Shown here in pieces: positions 62,563 to 64,000 of a stretch of DNA of 64,000 nt. Within the stretch, counting starts at the first letter, position 1. Each line of letters begins with the position of its first letter. The stretch is from Bordetella sp. BOR01. Lineage in GTDB: Bacteria > Pseudomonadota > Gammaproteobacteria > Burkholderiales > Burkholderiaceae_B. Made by a program: the position numbers and the translations under genes. Below the pieces are notes generated by a model. It saw only the letters and a program-made list of their open reading frames with translations, made no database searches and was not told where the DNA came from. The DNA lies in NCBI RefSeq assembly GCF_019218885.1, contig NZ_JAHUWT010000003.1, forward strand, positions 62,001 to 126,000, written 5' to 3'.

Positions 62563-62632
62563 TTCTTGTGGCGTCGGATTGGGTTGGCGTGAAGCCAAGG
62601 CGGTCGCGCCCCCCGAGCCGACGCCAGTAGAA
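62563..62632. repeat. Structured intergenic repeat, copy B
   Basis: Arms TTCTTGTGGCGTCGG and CCGACGCCAGTAGAA pair except for two inner mismatches around a TTGGCGTGAAGCCAA inner hairpin. The layout and many bases match copy A at 32565-32627. It lies 32 bases after the ribonuclease stop codon and 64 bases before tonB. Confidence 0.7.
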
Positions 62633-62695
62633 CAAACGCATCCCCCAAAAATCGAGCCACTCCCACTGGCACCCGCAGGCGTCTAAAATGCCCCC

Positions 62696-63595
62696 GTGTA
62701 TCGTTCTGCTGATTCTTCTTCGACGCCGAGCCGGTTCTTGTATTGGCTGAGCGCGCCCGCCCAGCATTACTTGCGGATCGGCCTGGCGATCTCGCTGCTG
62801 CTGCACGCCGGCGCGCTGGCGTGGCGCTTTGGCGCGCCTGCGCCCGCCCGGCCGGCGCAGGCGGCGCTCGAGATCGTGCTGGTCAACGCCCGCACCGATT
62901 CCGCCCCGGCCCAGGCGCAGGTCGTGGCGCAGAACCAGGTGGATGGCGGCGGCAATGCCGAACGCGGGGTGGCGGCCACGCCGCTGCCGCGTACTGGCGA
63001 ATCGGCCGAGACCATCGTGCTGCAGGCCATGCGCAAGCGCCAGGCACAGCTCGAGGCCGAGCAGATGCAGCTGTTGAGCCAGCTTCACGCGCAGGCCAAG
63101 GCCGGCGCCGAGCGCCAGCCTGTGTACCCGTGGCCCGACGCCACCGCGCAGGGCGAAGATGTACACGACCAGCCCGGCCTGGTACAGAACGCCCAGGTGG
63201 CCACGCTGGCCGCCCGCGTCCAGGCGTATAACGCGCAGCCGCGCAAGGAATTCGTGGCGCCTTCTGCGCGGGCCTCGCACTATGCCGCCTATCTTGATGC
63301 CTGGCGTTCGCGCGTCGAGGCCATCGGCACCCAGCACTACCCTGAAGAAGCCCGCGGCCGCGTCTATGGCTCGCTGCAGATCACCGTATCGGTGCGTGCC
63401 GACGGCAGCGTGGCCAATGTCGAGATCGACCAGCCCTCGGAACACGCCGTGCTGAACCAGGCCGCGCGCCGCATCGTGCAGATGGCGGCGCCGTTCCCGC
63501 CGTTTCCGCCCCGGATCGCGCGCGAGGCCGATATGCTGGTCATCACCCGCACCTGGCACTTCGTCAACGACACCCTGGAAACCCAAGCCCCATGA
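62696..63595 (+). CDS. Energy transducer TonB family protein
   Basis: A 299-residue TonB-like protein. One membrane anchor lies at ~residues 25-43 ([20 protein letters not shown]), followed by a charged helical and Gln/Ala-rich periplasmic stretch. A C-terminal TonB domain (~205-295) carries [25 protein letters not shown] and the terminal NDTLETQAP. It would couple proton-motive force to outer-membrane receptors. The start is a GTG at 62696; an in-frame stop lies just upstream, and no clear ribosome site is seen. ExbBD genes are absent nearby. It overlaps aroE (ATGA). Confidence 0.88.
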   Translation: MYRSADSSSTPSRFLYWLSAPAQHYLRIGLAISLLLHAGALAWRFGAPAPARPAQAALEIVLVNARTDSAPAQAQVVAQNQVDGGGNAERGVAATPLPRTGESAETIVLQAMRKRQAQLEAEQMQLLSQLHAQAKAGAERQPVYPWPDATAQGEDVHDQPGLVQNAQVATLAARVQAYNAQPRKEFVAPSARASHYAAYLDAWRSRVEAIGTQHYPEEARGRVYGSLQITVSVRADGSVANVEIDQPSEHAVLNQAARRIVQMAAPFPPFPPRIAREADMLVITRTWHFVNDTLETQAP

Positions 63596-64000
63596 GCCAG
63601 GCCAGTACCCTGCCCCGCTATGCCGTGATCGGCAACCCCGTGGCGCACAGCCGTTCGCCGCAGATCCATGCCATGTTCTCGGCGCAGACTGGCAAGCCGC
63701 TGCAATACGAGCGGCTGCCGGCCCCGGTGGACGGCTTCGCGGCCACTGTCCAGGCGTTTCGCGAACAGGGCGGCCTGGGGCTGAACGTGACCGTGCCGTT
63801 CAAGGAAGAAGCCCGCGAACTGGCCGGTGCGCACCTGAGCGAGCGGGCCCGCCTGGCGGGCGCGGTCAATACGCTGTGGCTGCACGACGACGCCTGGCAT
63901 GGCTGCAATACCGACGGCGTGGGGCTGGTGGCAGATCTGCTGCGGCTGGGCGTGGTGCTGGAAGGCGCGCGCGTGCTGCTGGTGGGTGCCGGGGGGGCCG
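63592..64000 (+). CDS. aroE: Shikimate dehydrogenase (5' part; runs off the window)
   Basis: The first 136 residues of shikimate dehydrogenase, which reduces 3-dehydroshikimate with [26 protein letters not shown] binds the substrate, VTVPFKEEA holds the catalytic Lys, and [19 protein letters not shown] and VLLVGAGGA begin the cofactor domain. Translation is coupled to the upstream tonB gene through an ATGA overlap. The C-terminal half lies beyond the window. Confidence 0.96.
   Translation, partial: MSQASTLPRYAVIGNPVAHSRSPQIHAMFSAQTGKPLQYERLPAPVDGFAATVQAFREQGGLGLNVTVPFKEEARELAGAHLSERARLAGAVNTLWLHDDAWHGCNTDGVGLVADLLRLGVVLEGARVLLVGAGGA

Noticed and set aside
1-64000. Prophage, insertion sequence or integrative element
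   Set aside because: No transposase, integrase, phage structural gene or flanking attachment repeat was seen. The tRNA-Ser at 8623 is not followed by an integrase or a repeated 3' end.

Overview
The window is about 65% GC and densely packed. It looks like a chromosomal segment of a betaproteobacterium of the family Alcaligenaceae, close to Bordetella or Achromobacter. The grounds are three orphan Bug/TctC-type periplasmic binding proteins, a Bordetella-type lysine/alanine-rich histone H1-like protein, and conserved beta-proteobacterial blocks: glyA-nrdR-ribD-ribE, tyrS/M23 peptidase-anmK-erpA, rplM-rpsI-argC, and accB-accC-prmA next to aroQ. I saw no prophage, transposase, integrase or CRISPR array. 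The assignment is inference from gene content and synteny; no database was searched.

Layout. (1) 1-4750: a minus-strand catabolic operon (cupin dioxygenase-like protein, three SDR dehydrogenases, a Bug receptor and an IclR regulator) with a palindromic operator just upstream. (2) 4982-8426: a lipoprotein, a second Bug protein with an XRE-cupin regulator, and an HSL-type hydrolase that shares the regulator gene's AT-rich operator. (3) 8552-13582: a serine tRNA with its terminator, then the stress module prkA-yeaH-spoVR. (4) 13950-26226: housekeeping genes (ribE, ribD, nrdR, glyA, a PEBP protein, tyrS, an M23 peptidase, anmK, erpA, argC, rpsI, rplM). (5) 26447-29650: the most accessory-looking stretch, with a Hint-domain protein behind a strikingly AT-rich leader and an orphan TakP-like TRAP receptor. 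(6) 29855-38373: pmbA, darP, a carboxylesterase, a Pat-type acetyltransferase divergent from gltX, an MFS permease and a lipoprotein. (7) 38546-45429: a LysR regulator with a hydrolase-Bug pair, and an Lrp regulator divergent from a giant indolepyruvate ferredoxin oxidoreductase. (8) 45528-49898: nrdAB behind two NrdR boxes; nrdR itself lies in the window. (9) 50215-64000: histone H1-like protein, YggT, glycine-zipper lipoprotein, PfkB kinase, DUF3426 protein, prmA, accC, accB, aroQ, a TlpA-like protein, mpl, a YqiA-like esterase, an RNB ribonuclease, tonB and the 5' part of aroE.

How parts connect. Four local regulators (IclR, XRE-cupin, LysR, Lrp) each sit beside a small metabolic gene set and an inverted repeat that could be the operator. 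Three of those sets include or adjoin a solute-binding protein that lacks its membrane partners. NrdR, encoded at 15811-16290, very probably represses nrdAB through two boxes 31 bp apart. A 63-70 nt structured intergenic repeat occurs twice (32565 and 62563). The central part of the 3' half of nrdA uses codons unlike the rest of the gene. No complete, clearly undescribed system is evident. The best candidates for a second look are the Hint-domain protein with its leader, the shared XRE-cupin operator, and the structured repeat.
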